From Clostridia bacterium (GTDB lineage: Bacteria; Bacillota; Clostridia; Oscillospirales; Acutalibacteraceae), in NCBI GenBank assembly GCA_017613735.1, contig JAGADF010000009.1, forward strand, positions 310,001 through 374,000: a stretch of DNA of 64,000 nt, given 5' to 3'. Below the pieces are notes generated by a model. The model worked only from the letters and a program-made list of their open reading frames with translations, was not told the origin of the DNA and did not search any database. Below, piece after piece: positions 8,114-17,257 of this stretch. Made by a program: the position numbers and the translations under genes. The stretch's first letter is position 1, and every line of letters starts with the position of its first letter.

Positions 8114-9052
8114 ATGATTTCACTTGGAATTGACACGAGCAATTACACAACCTCCGTCGCGCTTTTTGATTCGGGTAAAAACGAAATAATCAGCAAAAAG
8201 AAACTCCTTCCCGTTAAAAAAGGCGAAAAAGGTTTGAGACAGAGCGACGCCGTATTTCATCATACGGTTCAGTTACCGTCGCTCATTGAGGAATTATTCG
8301 TTGAGTTTAACGGCGGAATTGACTGCATAGGCGTTTCCTCAAGGCCCTGCGACAAGGACGGTTCTTATATGCCGTGTTTTCTTACGGGCGTTTCGGTCGC
8401 TGAATCCTTAGGCTCTGTTTTTAAAAAGAATACTTACGAGTTTTCGCATCAGCAGGGGCATATAGCGGCTGTTCTTCAGTCAACAAATAACACCGAACTG
8501 TTTAATAAAGAATTTATCGCATTTCATGTTTCGGGCGGTACAACCGAAGCAGTATATGTTAAACCCGATAATGAAAAAATAATATCAACCGAATTAATTT
8601 ATTCTTCCTCCGATTTAAAGGCAGGTCAGGCGATTGACAGGATCGCTCTTTCCCTCGGGCTTGATTTCCCCGGCGGAAAAGAGCTTGATATTCTTTCAAG
8701 AAAATCAACCGCACAATTCAGAATAAAACCTTCCGTCAGAGATAATACTTTCAGTCTTTCGGGCGTTGAAAACAAATGCCTTAAAATGCTAGAAGAAAAT
8801 GAAAAGAAAGAAGATATTGCAAAATACTGTATTGATTATATCTCTGTTTCTCTTGAAAGCGCGGTTAAGTATCTTTTGAATAAATACGGAAATTTACCGC
8901 TTGTCTTTTCGGGCGGAGTTATGTCCAATTCGTTAATCAGGGAAAGGTTTACGTCGGAATTCGGCGCGATATTTGCCGAACCCGAATTTTCATCCGATAA
9001 CGCGCTCGGCGTTGCGGTATTAGCTAATATTAAGGAGTCCAATAATGGCTGA
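8114..9052 (+). CDS. Kae1/TsaD-like (peptidase M22 family) protein
   Basis: The 312-residue protein has an ASKHA-type fold signature (GIDTSNYTTSVAL at the N-terminus, FSGGVMSNSL near the C-terminus). It keeps the HxxxH metal motif (HQQGH) of the TsaD/Kae1 family. It is diverged from true TsaD, which makes the t6A tRNA modification; clostridia often carry this paralogue between nusB and xseA. Function is not established. The ATG at 8114 lies one base after the nusB stop; an earlier in-frame ATG inside nusB (8015) is rejected because the family begins at GIDTS. The 3' end overlaps xseA by 8 nt. Confidence 0.8.
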   Translation: MISLGIDTSNYTTSVALFDSGKNEIISKKKLLPVKKGEKGLRQSDAVFHHTVQLPSLIEELFVEFNGGIDCIGVSSRPCDKDGSYMPCFLTGVSVAESLGSVFKKNTYEFSHQQGHIAAVLQSTNNTELFNKEFIAFHVSGGTTEAVYVKPDNEKIISTELIYSSSDLKAGQAIDRIALSLGLDFPGGKELDILSRKSTAQFRIKPSVRDNTFSLSGVENKCLKMLEENEKKEDIAKYCIDYISVSLESAVKYLLNKYGNLPLVFSGGVMSNSLIRERFTSEFGAIFAEPEFSSDNALGVAVLANIKESNNG

Positions 9053-10238
9053 ACAGACAGTTATAACTGTTTCTCAACTGAATAGATATATAAAAGCCGT
9101 TATCGAGGAAAATCCCTTGATGAACAATGTTTTCGTTATGGGCGAAATATCAAATTTCAAAAACCATTATTCAAGCGGTCATTTTTATATGACGTTAAAG
9201 GACGAAAACGCCGCGGTCAGCGCAGTTATTTACAGAGCAAACGCGCAGAGAATAAAGTATGACCTTTATGACGGACTCAACGTTATAGTTCGCGGACGCG
9301 TTTCTCTTTATGAAAAAAGCGGTCAGTATCAGATAATAATCGACGATATTCAGCCTCAGGGAATAGGGGAACTTGCGCTTGCGTTTGAACAGCTCAAGCA
9401 AAAGCTTTCGCAACAGGGTTTGTTTGATACCCAATACAAAAAACCTATTCCGAAATACCCGTCGAAAATCGGCGTTATAACTTCGGCGACAGGCGCGGCT
9501 ATTCGCGACATAACGAATATTATTTCCCGCCGTTTTCCGCTTGCCGAACTGATTGTTTACCCCGTTGAGGTTCAGGGCGTCAACGCCGCGCCGTCAATTT
9601 CAAAAGCAATCAGGGAAATGAATGAATATAAAGCCGCGGATGTGCTTATTGTCGGCAGAGGCGGCGGCTCAATAGAAGATTTATGGGCTTATAACGAAGA
9701 AAAGGTGGCTCTGGCTGTTTTCGAATCTGAAATACCCGTTATTTCGGCAGTAGGTCACGAAACCGATTTTACCATTTGCGATTTCGTTGCCGATGTAAGA
9801 GCCGAAACTCCGTCCGCAGCCGCCGAGCTTTGCGCGCCAGATAAAGAGAGTGAATTAATAAAAATATCTTCTCTTAAAAACTCAGCAGAAAAAAGCTTGA
9901 GCTTCAGATTTGAAAATGAAAAATCAAAGCTTTCAAATCTATATGAAAAAAGCATTCTTCCGAGCTTTTTTAATACATTCAATGTAAACAAAATGCAAAT
10001 TGATATGCTGTGTGATAACGTAAACGAAAAGTTTAAATCATCCGTCACAAAAAAGAAAAACGAGCTTTCGGTAATTATTAAAAAGCTTGAAGTTCTTAAT
10101 CCAATAAGCGTAATCGGAAGAGGTTTTTCGGTTGCGCTTAAGGACGAAAAAGTAATAAGGAGTATTAACGACGTTTTAACCGGCGACCGCATAAAACTAA
10201 AGGTTACGGACGGCGAAATTGACTGCGAGGTAATATAA
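9045..10238 (+). CDS. xseA: Exodeoxyribonuclease VII large subunit
   Basis: This 397-residue protein has an OB-fold (residues about 1-105) for single-stranded DNA. The catalytic domain (about 125-320) contains the motif VGRGGGSIEDLW near 203-214, and a helical C-terminal part follows. With XseB it degrades single-stranded DNA to oligonucleotides. An AAGGAG site lies 9 nt upstream of the ATG, within the preceding gene. The small subunit follows 3 nt later. Confidence 0.96.
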   Translation: MAEQTVITVSQLNRYIKAVIEENPLMNNVFVMGEISNFKNHYSSGHFYMTLKDENAAVSAVIYRANAQRIKYDLYDGLNVIVRGRVSLYEKSGQYQIIIDDIQPQGIGELALAFEQLKQKLSQQGLFDTQYKKPIPKYPSKIGVITSATGAAIRDITNIISRRFPLAELIVYPVEVQGVNAAPSISKAIREMNEYKAADVLIVGRGGGSIEDLWAYNEEKVALAVFESEIPVISAVGHETDFTICDFVADVRAETPSAAAELCAPDKESELIKISSLKNSAEKSLSFRFENEKSKLSNLYEKSILPSFFNTFNVNKMQIDMLCDNVNEKFKSSVTKKKNELSVIIKKLEVLNPISVIGRGFSVALKDEKVIRSINDVLTGDRIKLKVTDGEIDCEVI

Positions 10239-10241
10239 AAA

Positions 10242-10448
10242 ATGGAAAAAATGACTTATGAACAGGCAATAAAAAGACTTGAAGAAATTGTTTCTCTTCT
10301 TGAAAGCGGAGAAATTTCTCTTGACGAGTCATTAAAGCTCTATGAAGAAAGCGCGAAACTCAGCGCATATTGCAGCGAGCTTCTCAATAAAGCCGAGCTT
10401 AAAATAAAAGAGTTTTCTGATATTAAAGGTGTAAACGATGACAAATGA
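10242..10448 (+). CDS. xseB: Exodeoxyribonuclease VII small subunit
   Basis: This 68-residue helical protein has the XseB signature (YEQAIKRLEEIVSLLESGE and a second helix LYEESAKLSAYCSELL). Several copies bind the XseA helical region in the holoenzyme. It is placed between xseA and ispA as in many Firmicutes, and its last 11 bases overlap ispA. Confidence 0.94.
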   Translation: MEKMTYEQAIKRLEEIVSLLESGEISLDESLKLYEESAKLSAYCSELLNKAELKIKEFSDIKGVNDDK

Positions 10449-11316
10449 TAAATACAGCGTTTATCTTGATTTAATCAACAACAGAATTCGCGATTATATA
10501 CCCGTTTCGGTATACGGACAGGACGTTGTTTCCGAGGCTATGAATTATTCCGTCAATATCGGCGGAAAAAGAATCCGTCCCGTATTGACCCTCGAATTCT
10601 GTAATCTTTGCTGCGGTGAATACGAAAAAGCGATAAGCTTTGCCGCTGCGGTTGAAATGATTCATACGTATTCGCTTATACACGACGATTTACCGTGCAT
10701 GGACAATGACGACATGAGAAGAGGACAACCCTCGAATCATAAAAAATTCGGCGAAGCAAACGCTCTTCTTGCGGGCGACGCGTTGCTCACTCACGCTTTT
10801 TCGGCAATATGCAAAGCCGACGGAATTGATGAAATCAATATCATTAAAGCCGCTCAGGTTTTAAGCGAATGCGCGGGAGTTAACGGTATGATTGGCGGTC
10901 AGGTCCTTGACATTAAAAATGAAGGAAAAGCCGTTTCGTCAGATGAGCTTATTACGACTCATAATCTTAAAACTGGTGCTTTGATTAAAGCCGCCTGTGT
11001 TCTCGGTTGTCTTGCGGGTAACGGAACGGACAAACAGATTGAAGCCGCAGGGGAATACGCTGAAAATCTCGGACTTGCATTTCAGGTAATAGATGATATA
11101 CTTGATGTTACCGGCGACGAGGCGACTCTCGGCAAGCCTGTCGGAAGCGACTGCGAAAATGAAAAGACCACCTTTGTCACGCTTTACGGAACAGAAAAGT
11201 CGTTTCAGATTGCAAAAGAATACACCGAAAAGGCGGTTGACTGCCTTAAGGCGTTTGAAACTGATACATCATTTTTAAAGAATCTTGCTTTCAGTCTTAT
11301 TGAAAGAAAAAGTTAG
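10438..11316 (+). CDS. ispA: Farnesyl diphosphate synthase (short-chain polyprenyl synthase)
   Basis: The 292-residue enzyme condenses isopentenyl diphosphate with dimethylallyl and geranyl diphosphate to give farnesyl diphosphate. The first aspartate-rich motif with the bacterial insertion (DDLPCMDNDD) is at residues 83-92. The second (DDILD) is at 219-223. Followed by dxs, it links the MEP pathway to undecaprenyl and quinone precursors. The start overlaps xseB by 11 nt. Geranylgeranyl product specificity cannot be excluded from sequence alone. Confidence 0.93.
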   Translation: MTNDKYSVYLDLINNRIRDYIPVSVYGQDVVSEAMNYSVNIGGKRIRPVLTLEFCNLCCGEYEKAISFAAAVEMIHTYSLIHDDLPCMDNDDMRRGQPSNHKKFGEANALLAGDALLTHAFSAICKADGIDEINIIKAAQVLSECAGVNGMIGGQVLDIKNEGKAVSSDELITTHNLKTGALIKAACVLGCLAGNGTDKQIEAAGEYAENLGLAFQVIDDILDVTGDEATLGKPVGSDCENEKTTFVTLYGTEKSFQIAKEYTEKAVDCLKAFETDTSFLKNLAFSLIERKS

Positions 11317-11327
11317 GTAATACACAA

Positions 11328-13184
11328 ATGGAAACACGCTTTTTAAAAGATATTTCTTCACCTGCCGATGTTAAAAAGCTTGAAGAAAACCAACTTAACG
11401 ACCTCGCTAAAGAAATAAGAGAGGTCCTTATTTCCACTGTCTCCGAAAACGGCGGTCATCTCGCGTCGAATCTCGGCGTAGTCGAACTGACAATCGCTTT
11501 GCACAGAGTTTTCAATTCGCCTAAAGATAAAATCGTCTGGGACGTCGGTCATCAGGTTTATACCCACAAGCTGTTAACCGGACGTTTCGACAGGTTCGAC
11601 ACAATCCGCAGGGAGGACGGTATTTCAGGCTTTTCAAGGCCTACCGAAAGCGAGCACGATATTTTCTTCAGCGGTCATTCAAGCACTTCTATTTCTTCTG
11701 CGCTCGGAATCGCTACAGCCGAAAAAATTAACGGCGGCAAAAACTATACGGTAGCGGTTATAGGCGACGGCGCGCTTACGGGCGGTCTTGCATATGAAGC
11801 TCTAAATAACGCCGCAAGAAGAAAGTGCAGACTGATTGTTATTCTCAACGATAATGAAATGTCAATTTCAAAAAATGTCGGCGGTGTTGCAAGACACCTT
11901 GCGGTTATACGCAGTAAGCCGTCGTATTTTATGTTCAAGGCTCATACGGAAAAAGCTCTTAACAAAATACCGTTAATCGGAAAAAGAATTACAAACTTCC
12001 TCTTTAAATCAAAGACAAGAGTTAAAAACCTGCTTTACAGAAGTACGTTTTTTGAGGATTTAGGATTCCAGTATATGGGACCGATTGACGGTCATAACAT
12101 TGAACAGATTACCAATGCTCTTGAGGGCGCAAAGCTTGTAAATAAGCCCGTTTTGCTTCATATAAACACAATCAAGGGTAAGGGCTACGATTTTGCGGAA
12201 AAAGACCCGAGCCATTTTCACGGCATTTCAAAATTCAACGTCTTTTCGGGCGAACCTAATTTTTCAACGGACAGCTTTTCCGATATAGCCGGTAAATTCA
12301 TTTTTGACGCCGCCGCAAAAGATAAGCGCGTCTGCGCTATTACGGCGGCAATGTCTCTGGGAACCGGTCTTGCGGATTTTTCAAAAAAATATCCGGACAG
12401 ATTTTTTGACGTAGGTATCGCGGAGGAGCACGCCGTAACATTTGCTTCCGGACTTGCCCGTGACGGGATGCTTCCCGTTTTTGCCGTATATTCGACGTTC
12501 CTTCAGAGAGCGTACGACCAGCTGATACACGACTGCGCGCTTCAGGATGAGCATATTGTTCTTGCCATCGACAGAGCCGGTTTTGTAGGCGAGGACGGCG
12601 AAACGCATCAGGGACTTTTCGACGTAAGCTTTCTCAACAGTATTCCGAATATCAAGGTCTATTCTCCGTCCTGCTATTCGGAACTCAATAAGGCATTCAA
12701 CAACGCGTTTTATAAAGATAAAAAGGTTGTCGCAATAAGATATCCGAGAGGTACGGAAAGTGAAAACCTGAAGGATTACGTCGCCAGCGACAACGACTTC
12801 GACATATTCGGCGACGAAAGCTCAGACACGGTTCTTATTACATACGGGCGTATTTTCTCATTCGCTCTTGAAGCCGCAGAAGAGCTTAAGCAGCAGGGGA
12901 TTAATATAAAGATACTCAAGCTTAACTGTATTAAGCCAATTAATCCCGAAGCCGTAAACTCGGTAATCAACAGCAAAAAGATATTCTTCTTTGAAGAAAG
13001 TCTTGAAAGCGGTTCTGTCGGCGAGAGATTTGCTTATCTTCTATCAAAGCAGGGTTACAAAGGCGGATTCGTTCACACCTGTATAAAAGACGGATTTGTC
13101 AAGCAGGCTTCCGTAAACAGTCTTCTTAAAAAATATTCGCTTGATAAGGACGGTATGGTCGGGGTAATTAAAAATGAACGATAA
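11328..13184 (+). CDS. dxs: 1-deoxy-D-xylulose-5-phosphate synthase
   Basis: The 618-residue enzyme joins pyruvate and glyceraldehyde-3-phosphate, the first step of the MEP isoprenoid pathway. The thiamine diphosphate motif (GDGALTGG, residues 146-153, with ND at 174-175) is present. So are the pyrimidine domain (GIAEEHAV) and the C-terminal transketolase domain. Length is typical. It lies 11 nt after ispA and overlaps tlyA by 11 nt. Confidence 0.96.
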   Translation: METRFLKDISSPADVKKLEENQLNDLAKEIREVLISTVSENGGHLASNLGVVELTIALHRVFNSPKDKIVWDVGHQVYTHKLLTGRFDRFDTIRREDGISGFSRPTESEHDIFFSGHSSTSISSALGIATAEKINGGKNYTVAVIGDGALTGGLAYEALNNAARRKCRLIVILNDNEMSISKNVGGVARHLAVIRSKPSYFMFKAHTEKALNKIPLIGKRITNFLFKSKTRVKNLLYRSTFFEDLGFQYMGPIDGHNIEQITNALEGAKLVNKPVLLHINTIKGKGYDFAEKDPSHFHGISKFNVFSGEPNFSTDSFSDIAGKFIFDAAAKDKRVCAITAAMSLGTGLADFSKKYPDRFFDVGIAEEHAVTFASGLARDGMLPVFAVYSTFLQRAYDQLIHDCALQDEHIVLAIDRAGFVGEDGETHQGLFDVSFLNSIPNIKVYSPSCYSELNKAFNNAFYKDKKVVAIRYPRGTESENLKDYVASDNDFDIFGDESSDTVLITYGRIFSFALEAAEELKQQGINIKILKLNCIKPINPEAVNSVINSKKIFFFEESLESGSVGERFAYLLSKQGYKGGFVHTCIKDGFVKQASVNSLLKKYSLDKDGMVGVIKNER

Positions 13185-13980
13185 AACAAGACTCGACGTT
13201 GCCGTAACCGAAAGAGGACTTACCGAAAGCCGTGAAAAAGCAAAAGCTCTTATTATGGCGGGTAAGGTTTATCTTAACGGCAATAAAGCTACAAAAGCGG
13301 GTATAACCGTCGGAGCGGATGACAATATAGAAATCAAAGGCGACAAACTGCCGTTTGTCAGCCGCGGCGGATTAAAGCTTGATAAAGCCATTAAAACTTT
13401 TAATATTGATTTGAACGGTAAAATCTGTATGGATATCGGCGCTTCAACGGGCGGTTTTACGGACTGTATGCTTCAGAACGGAGCCGTAAAGGTTTATTCC
13501 GTCGACGTAGGTTACGGTCAGCTCGCCTGGAAGCTTCGCACGGACGAACGCGTTATCAATATGGAAAGAACAAATTTCCGCTATGTTAAAAATGAAGATA
13601 TTGACGATATGCTTGACTTTGCAAGCGTTGACGTATCTTTTATTTCGCTTGAAAAGATTCTTCCCGTTATGTTTTCTCTTTTAAAGGAAAACGCCTATTC
13701 GGTATGTCTGATCAAGCCTCAATTTGAGGCAGGCAGGGAAAAGGTAGGCAAAAAGGGTGTCGTAAGGGAAAGCAAAACGCATATTGAAGTAATCGAAAAG
13801 GTTGTTTCTTTTGCGATTGAAACGGGTTTTTCCATTCTCGGTCTTGATTTTTCGCCAGTAAAAGGTCCCGAAGGTAATATCGAATACCTTATGTATCTTA
13901 AAAAATGCGAAAACGAGAGCGTTGAATTTAATATTGAACAATTAGTTAATAATTCGCATATTTGTCTTGAGGGAAAATAA
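13174..13980 (+). CDS. tlyA: TlyA-family rRNA 2'-O-methyltransferase
   Basis: The 268-residue protein combines an N-terminal S4 RNA-binding domain (residues about 4-60) with an FtsJ-like methyltransferase domain. Its SAM site is MDIGASTGGFTD at 86-97. Family members methylate 16S and/or 23S rRNA cytidines; in mycobacteria this makes cells sensitive to capreomycin. Older annotations call it hemolysin A, which is misleading. The dxs-tlyA-nadK-argR-recN order is widely conserved in Firmicutes and supports the call. Confidence 0.9.
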   Translation: MNDKTRLDVAVTERGLTESREKAKALIMAGKVYLNGNKATKAGITVGADDNIEIKGDKLPFVSRGGLKLDKAIKTFNIDLNGKICMDIGASTGGFTDCMLQNGAVKVYSVDVGYGQLAWKLRTDERVINMERTNFRYVKNEDIDDMLDFASVDVSFISLEKILPVMFSLLKENAYSVCLIKPQFEAGREKVGKKGVVRESKTHIEVIEKVVSFAIETGFSILGLDFSPVKGPEGNIEYLMYLKKCENESVEFNIEQLVNNSHICLEGK

Positions 13981-13981
13981 A

Positions 13982-14839
13982 ATGAAAGTATTACTAATGC
14001 CAAACCTCACAAGAGAACACTCATATTCCGTTACGCTTCAGACCATTGAAAAGCTCAAGGAGCTTAACGTCGAATACTTTATCGCTCCTTCATGCGCTGA
14101 TGAAAGGCTTATGAATCTTGTTAAGTTTGAGGATGACGGTGATTCCATAAACTACTGCGATATTGTTATTGCAATAGGCGGAGACGGCTCTATTATTCAC
14201 GCGGCAAAGTACGCCGCTAAAAAAGACAAGCCCGTACTCGGAATTAACGCCGGCAATCTCGCTTTTATGGCGGGTATTGAAAACAATGAGCTTCATTTGT
14301 TAAAAAATCTTATTGATAACAACTATTACGTCGATGACAGAATGATGCTCTCAGCCGAGGTTTATAATGATGAAAACAGTATTGTTTACTCAAACGTATG
14401 CCTTAACGACGTCGTAGTTGCTCGCGGCGAACAGATAGAGATGATTAACCTTTCGGTTGAATGCGACAGAAAAAAGATTAACAGCTATTCTTCGGACGGT
14501 ATTATCATTTCAACCTCGACCGGTTCAACTGCATATTCGCTTTCGGCGGGCGGACCCGTTATGGACCCGACAATTGAGAGTATTCTTCTTACCCCGATAT
14601 GCACTCATTCGCTTTTCTCGCGTTCGCTGATTTTTAATCCGAAATCGGTTATTTCAATTGTCAATGAAGACAAAAAGAATAACTGCGCAATTTCTTATGA
14701 CGGTGAAAAAGCGATACCGATTCCCGAAAACGGTAAAATTATCATCAAAAAGTCAACTATTTCCGCAAAATTCATAAGAATCAAGTCGGATAATTTTATA
14801 GAAGTGCTCAACAGCAAGCTAATTACAAGGAGAATGTAA
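13982..14839 (+). CDS. nadK: NAD kinase
   Basis: This enzyme phosphorylates NAD to NADP. The 285-residue product has the diagnostic GGDGS (residues 66-70), the NAGNLAFMAG stretch and the STGSTAYSLSAGGP segment. The ATG at 13982 follows a GAGGG site at a good distance. An in-frame TTG at 13967 would overlap tlyA and add five residues without need. The gene ends one base before argR. Confidence 0.95.
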   Translation: MKVLLMPNLTREHSYSVTLQTIEKLKELNVEYFIAPSCADERLMNLVKFEDDGDSINYCDIVIAIGGDGSIIHAAKYAAKKDKPVLGINAGNLAFMAGIENNELHLLKNLIDNNYYVDDRMMLSAEVYNDENSIVYSNVCLNDVVVARGEQIEMINLSVECDRKKINSYSSDGIIISTSTGSTAYSLSAGGPVMDPTIESILLTPICTHSLFSRSLIFNPKSVISIVNEDKKNNCAISYDGEKAIPIPENGKIIIKKSTISAKFIRIKSDNFIEVLNSKLITRRM

Positions 14840-14840
14840 A

Positions 14841-15296
14841 ATGAAAAAGAAAAGACATCAGATTATTCTTGAGTTGATAGAAAACAACAGAATCACAACT
14901 CAGGATCAGCTTCAGGAAATGCTTAAAAAGCAGGGCTTTGACGTTACTCAGGCTACTGTTTCACGAGATATAAAAGAGCTTATGCTTGTCAAAAAGCTTA
15001 ATTCAAGAGGCGAGTATTCCTATGCTCTTCCAAACCGCGACAAAAATGACGAAACTAAGCTTAAAAGCATTTTTTCACAGTCGGTTATCGGTATTGACTA
15101 TGCCGGAAACATAATTGTTGTCAAATGCTATTCGGGTATGGCTAACGCTGCTTGCGCCGCAATTGACTCGAATGCGCAAAGCTATAAATCAATAGTCGGT
15201 ACAATCGCGGGTGACGACAGCTTTTTCATTCTCTGCAGAACCGAAAAAGACGCGCTTGAACTTATGAATACGATTCAGAATTTTATTAAGGAATGA
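14841..15296 (+). CDS. argR: Arginine repressor ArgR/AhrC
   Basis: The 151-residue regulator has an N-terminal winged helix (residues about 1-70, with VTQATVSRDIKEL as recognition region). Its C-terminal arginine-binding, hexamer-forming domain ends in the GTIAGDDSFFIL motif. It normally represses arginine biosynthesis and activates catabolism when arginine is bound. No arg genes are in the window, so it acts in trans. The nadK-argR-recN order is classic in Firmicutes. Confidence 0.95.
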   Translation: MKKKRHQIILELIENNRITTQDQLQEMLKKQGFDVTQATVSRDIKELMLVKKLNSRGEYSYALPNRDKNDETKLKSIFSQSVIGIDYAGNIIVVKCYSGMANAACAAIDSNAQSYKSIVGTIAGDDSFFILCRTEKDALELMNTIQNFIKE

Positions 15297-15302
15297 CATC
15301 TT

Positions 15303-16961
15303 TTGCTTTATAATCTTTCCATCAACAATATAGCGATTATTAAACAGGCTGAAATCACTTTTGAGAACGGCTTTAATGTTCTTACGGGTGAAACAGGCGC
15401 GGGCAAGTCAATTATTATTGATTCAATTAACGCTATTCTCGGCGGAAGGACAAATAAAGAGATTATAAGAACAGGCGCCGAAAGAGCGTCTGTTTTTGCT
15501 TCCTTTTTCGGTTTAAGCGATGAAATCAAAGCTCTGCTTAACGAACAGAATATTGAAATAACCGACGGAAACGTCGAACTTGAGAGAATTATCAATTCGG
15601 ACGGAAGAACCGTATGTAAAATCAACGGTACAACTGTTTCGGGCGCATTTCTTAAAGAAATAGGAAAAAGACTTATTACAATTCACGGTCAGCTTGACAA
15701 TCAGTCACTTCTGAACCCGGAAATGCACTGCTCGTTTATAGATAAAATTGCAGAGGACGACGGTATTTTATCGGCCTATAAGTCAGAATTTGAAAAATAT
15801 TGCCGTCTTAAGTCAATGATTAAGAGTCTTGATATTGATGAACAGGAAAAACAAAGGCGAATCGAAGTACTGACATATCAGATTGACGAAATCGAAAAAG
15901 CGGATTTGAGGGCAGGGGAAACCGTCGAACTGAAAAAGCAGAGAGACGTTATCAGAAATTCGGAAAAAATCCTTTCTTCACTGAATAACGCGTATAACGC
16001 TCTCAACGGCAGCGACGATTTTTCCGGAGCCGAATTGCTCACAAGGCAGGCTTCTGGCGAATTACTCGAAGCTTCTAAATATCTTAAGGACGCCGAAGAT
16101 ATTTCCGCGGAAATAAATGATTTGTCATATCAGCTTTCTGATATAACCGAGAGAATCAACTCTCTTGTAAATGAGATAGATTACAATCCAAGACTGCTTG
16201 ATGAAATCGAAGAAAGACTTGACCTTATTTATAATCTTTCAAAGAAGTACGGCAGCACGGAAGAAGAAATTCTTGACTATCTCGACAACGCGAGACGCGA
16301 ATTAAAGTCAATCGAGCTTTCAGATGAGCAGAAAATGCAGTTACAAGCCGATTTAACGGCTTGTAACGAGGAATTAAGGAAAAGAGCCGATATTCTTACA
16401 AAAGCGCGTACAGACGCTTCAAATGAGTTTTCCGCAAAGGTTATTGAGGTTTTACAGTTCCTCGAGATGCCGTCAGTAATGTTTAAAGTCAGAATAACGC
16501 CCTGCGAATACAATGAAAACGGAGCGGATGAGGTTGAATTTCTTCTTTCCGCCAATAAAGGCGAAGAATTAAAACCGCTTTCAAAGATCGCTTCGGGCGG
16601 CGAGCTTTCAAGAATAATGCTTGCTATTAAAAGCGTTCTTGCCGATAAAGACGATATCGGCACGCTTATTTTTGACGAAATCGACACCGGCGTTTCCGGA
16701 CGCGCCGCCGAAAAAGTCGCGCTTAAAATGAAGGAAGTATCTGTTAACAGACAGGTTATATGCGTAACTCATCTTGCGAGCATAGCCTCAAAGGCCGACA
16801 ATCATTTTCTTATTGAAAAATACGAGAAAGACGACAAAACCTTTACAAAAGTGACAAATCTCGACTATAACGGCAGGGTGGTGGAACTTTCACGTATTCT
16901 CGGCGGTCTTAATATTACCGATGAAACCGTTTCTCTTGCAAAACAAATGCTTGACAGTTGA
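15303..16961 (+). CDS. recN: DNA repair protein RecN
   Basis: The 552-residue SMC-like ATPase of recombinational repair has Walker A (GETGAGKS) near residue 29. A long coiled-coil middle (about 155-390) follows, then the ABC signature SGGELSR and Walker B (LIFDEID). The start is a TTG at 15303. It gives MLYNLSINNIAII, which aligns with the usual RecN N-terminus, and an AAGGA site lies about 10 nt upstream. The stop codon overlaps the -35 box of the tyrS promoter. Confidence 0.95.
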   Translation: MLYNLSINNIAIIKQAEITFENGFNVLTGETGAGKSIIIDSINAILGGRTNKEIIRTGAERASVFASFFGLSDEIKALLNEQNIEITDGNVELERIINSDGRTVCKINGTTVSGAFLKEIGKRLITIHGQLDNQSLLNPEMHCSFIDKIAEDDGILSAYKSEFEKYCRLKSMIKSLDIDEQEKQRRIEVLTYQIDEIEKADLRAGETVELKKQRDVIRNSEKILSSLNNAYNALNGSDDFSGAELLTRQASGELLEASKYLKDAEDISAEINDLSYQLSDITERINSLVNEIDYNPRLLDEIEERLDLIYNLSKKYGSTEEEILDYLDNARRELKSIELSDEQKMQLQADLTACNEELRKRADILTKARTDASNEFSAKVIEVLQFLEMPSVMFKVRITPCEYNENGADEVEFLLSANKGEELKPLSKIASGGELSRIMLAIKSVLADKDDIGTLIFDEIDTGVSGRAAEKVALKMKEVSVNRQVICVTHLASIASKADNHFLIEKYEKDDKTFTKVTNLDYNGRVVELSRILGGLNITDETVSLAKQMLDS

Positions 16962-16986
16962 CAAATAATAAAAATTAATATATAAT
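16958..16986 (+). promoter_or_regulatory. Consensus SigA promoter of tyrS
   Basis: TTGACA (16958-16963) and TATAAT (16981-16986), 17 bp apart, form a perfect consensus. The -35 box overlaps the recN stop codon. Transcription would start near 16993, just ahead of the T-box leader. Confidence 0.85.
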
Positions 16987-16989
16987 TCG

Positions 16990-17245
16990 TTTCAATGACA
17001 GCGACGGGAAGAAGTAATACTTTAAGTCAATCAAGAGAGTCTTTGGTCGGTGCGAAAAGATATTGACACTGTATGAAATACATCCCCGAGTCGGTTTTCT
17101 GAAATAACAGTAGGAAAATCCGTTTTGTATGCGTTAAATACAAGAGTATGTTTGTACTCGCTAAGGCAGTTACCGTGAGGTGACTGTAAATTGAGGTGGT
17201 AACACGGTTTTTCGTCCTCTGCTTTTAGCAGGGGATTATTTTTTT
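16990..17245 (+). promoter_or_regulatory. T-box riboswitch (tyrosine) controlling tyrS
   Basis: The leader has the T-box layout. Stem I contains an AGAGAG element (about 17033-17038) and a candidate specifier codon TAC at 17079-17081. The conserved T-box GGTGGTAACACGG is at 17195-17207. A terminator with stem 17215-17222/17228-17235 and a following T-run ends it. Uncharged tRNA-Tyr would pair with the specifier and with the T-box bulge and favour antitermination. The specifier matches the downstream tyrosyl-tRNA synthetase. The exact 5' boundary is inferred from the promoter. Confidence 0.93.
17215..17245 (+). terminator. Conditional terminator of the tyrS T-box
   Basis: An 8-bp stem (TCCTCTGC with GCAGGGGA, one G-T pair) with a TTTTA loop is followed by TTATTTTTTT. 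It is formed when tRNA-Tyr is charged. The tyrS ribosome site GGAGG lies immediately after the T-tract. Confidence 0.88.
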
Positions 17246-17257
17246 GGAGGAATTAAA

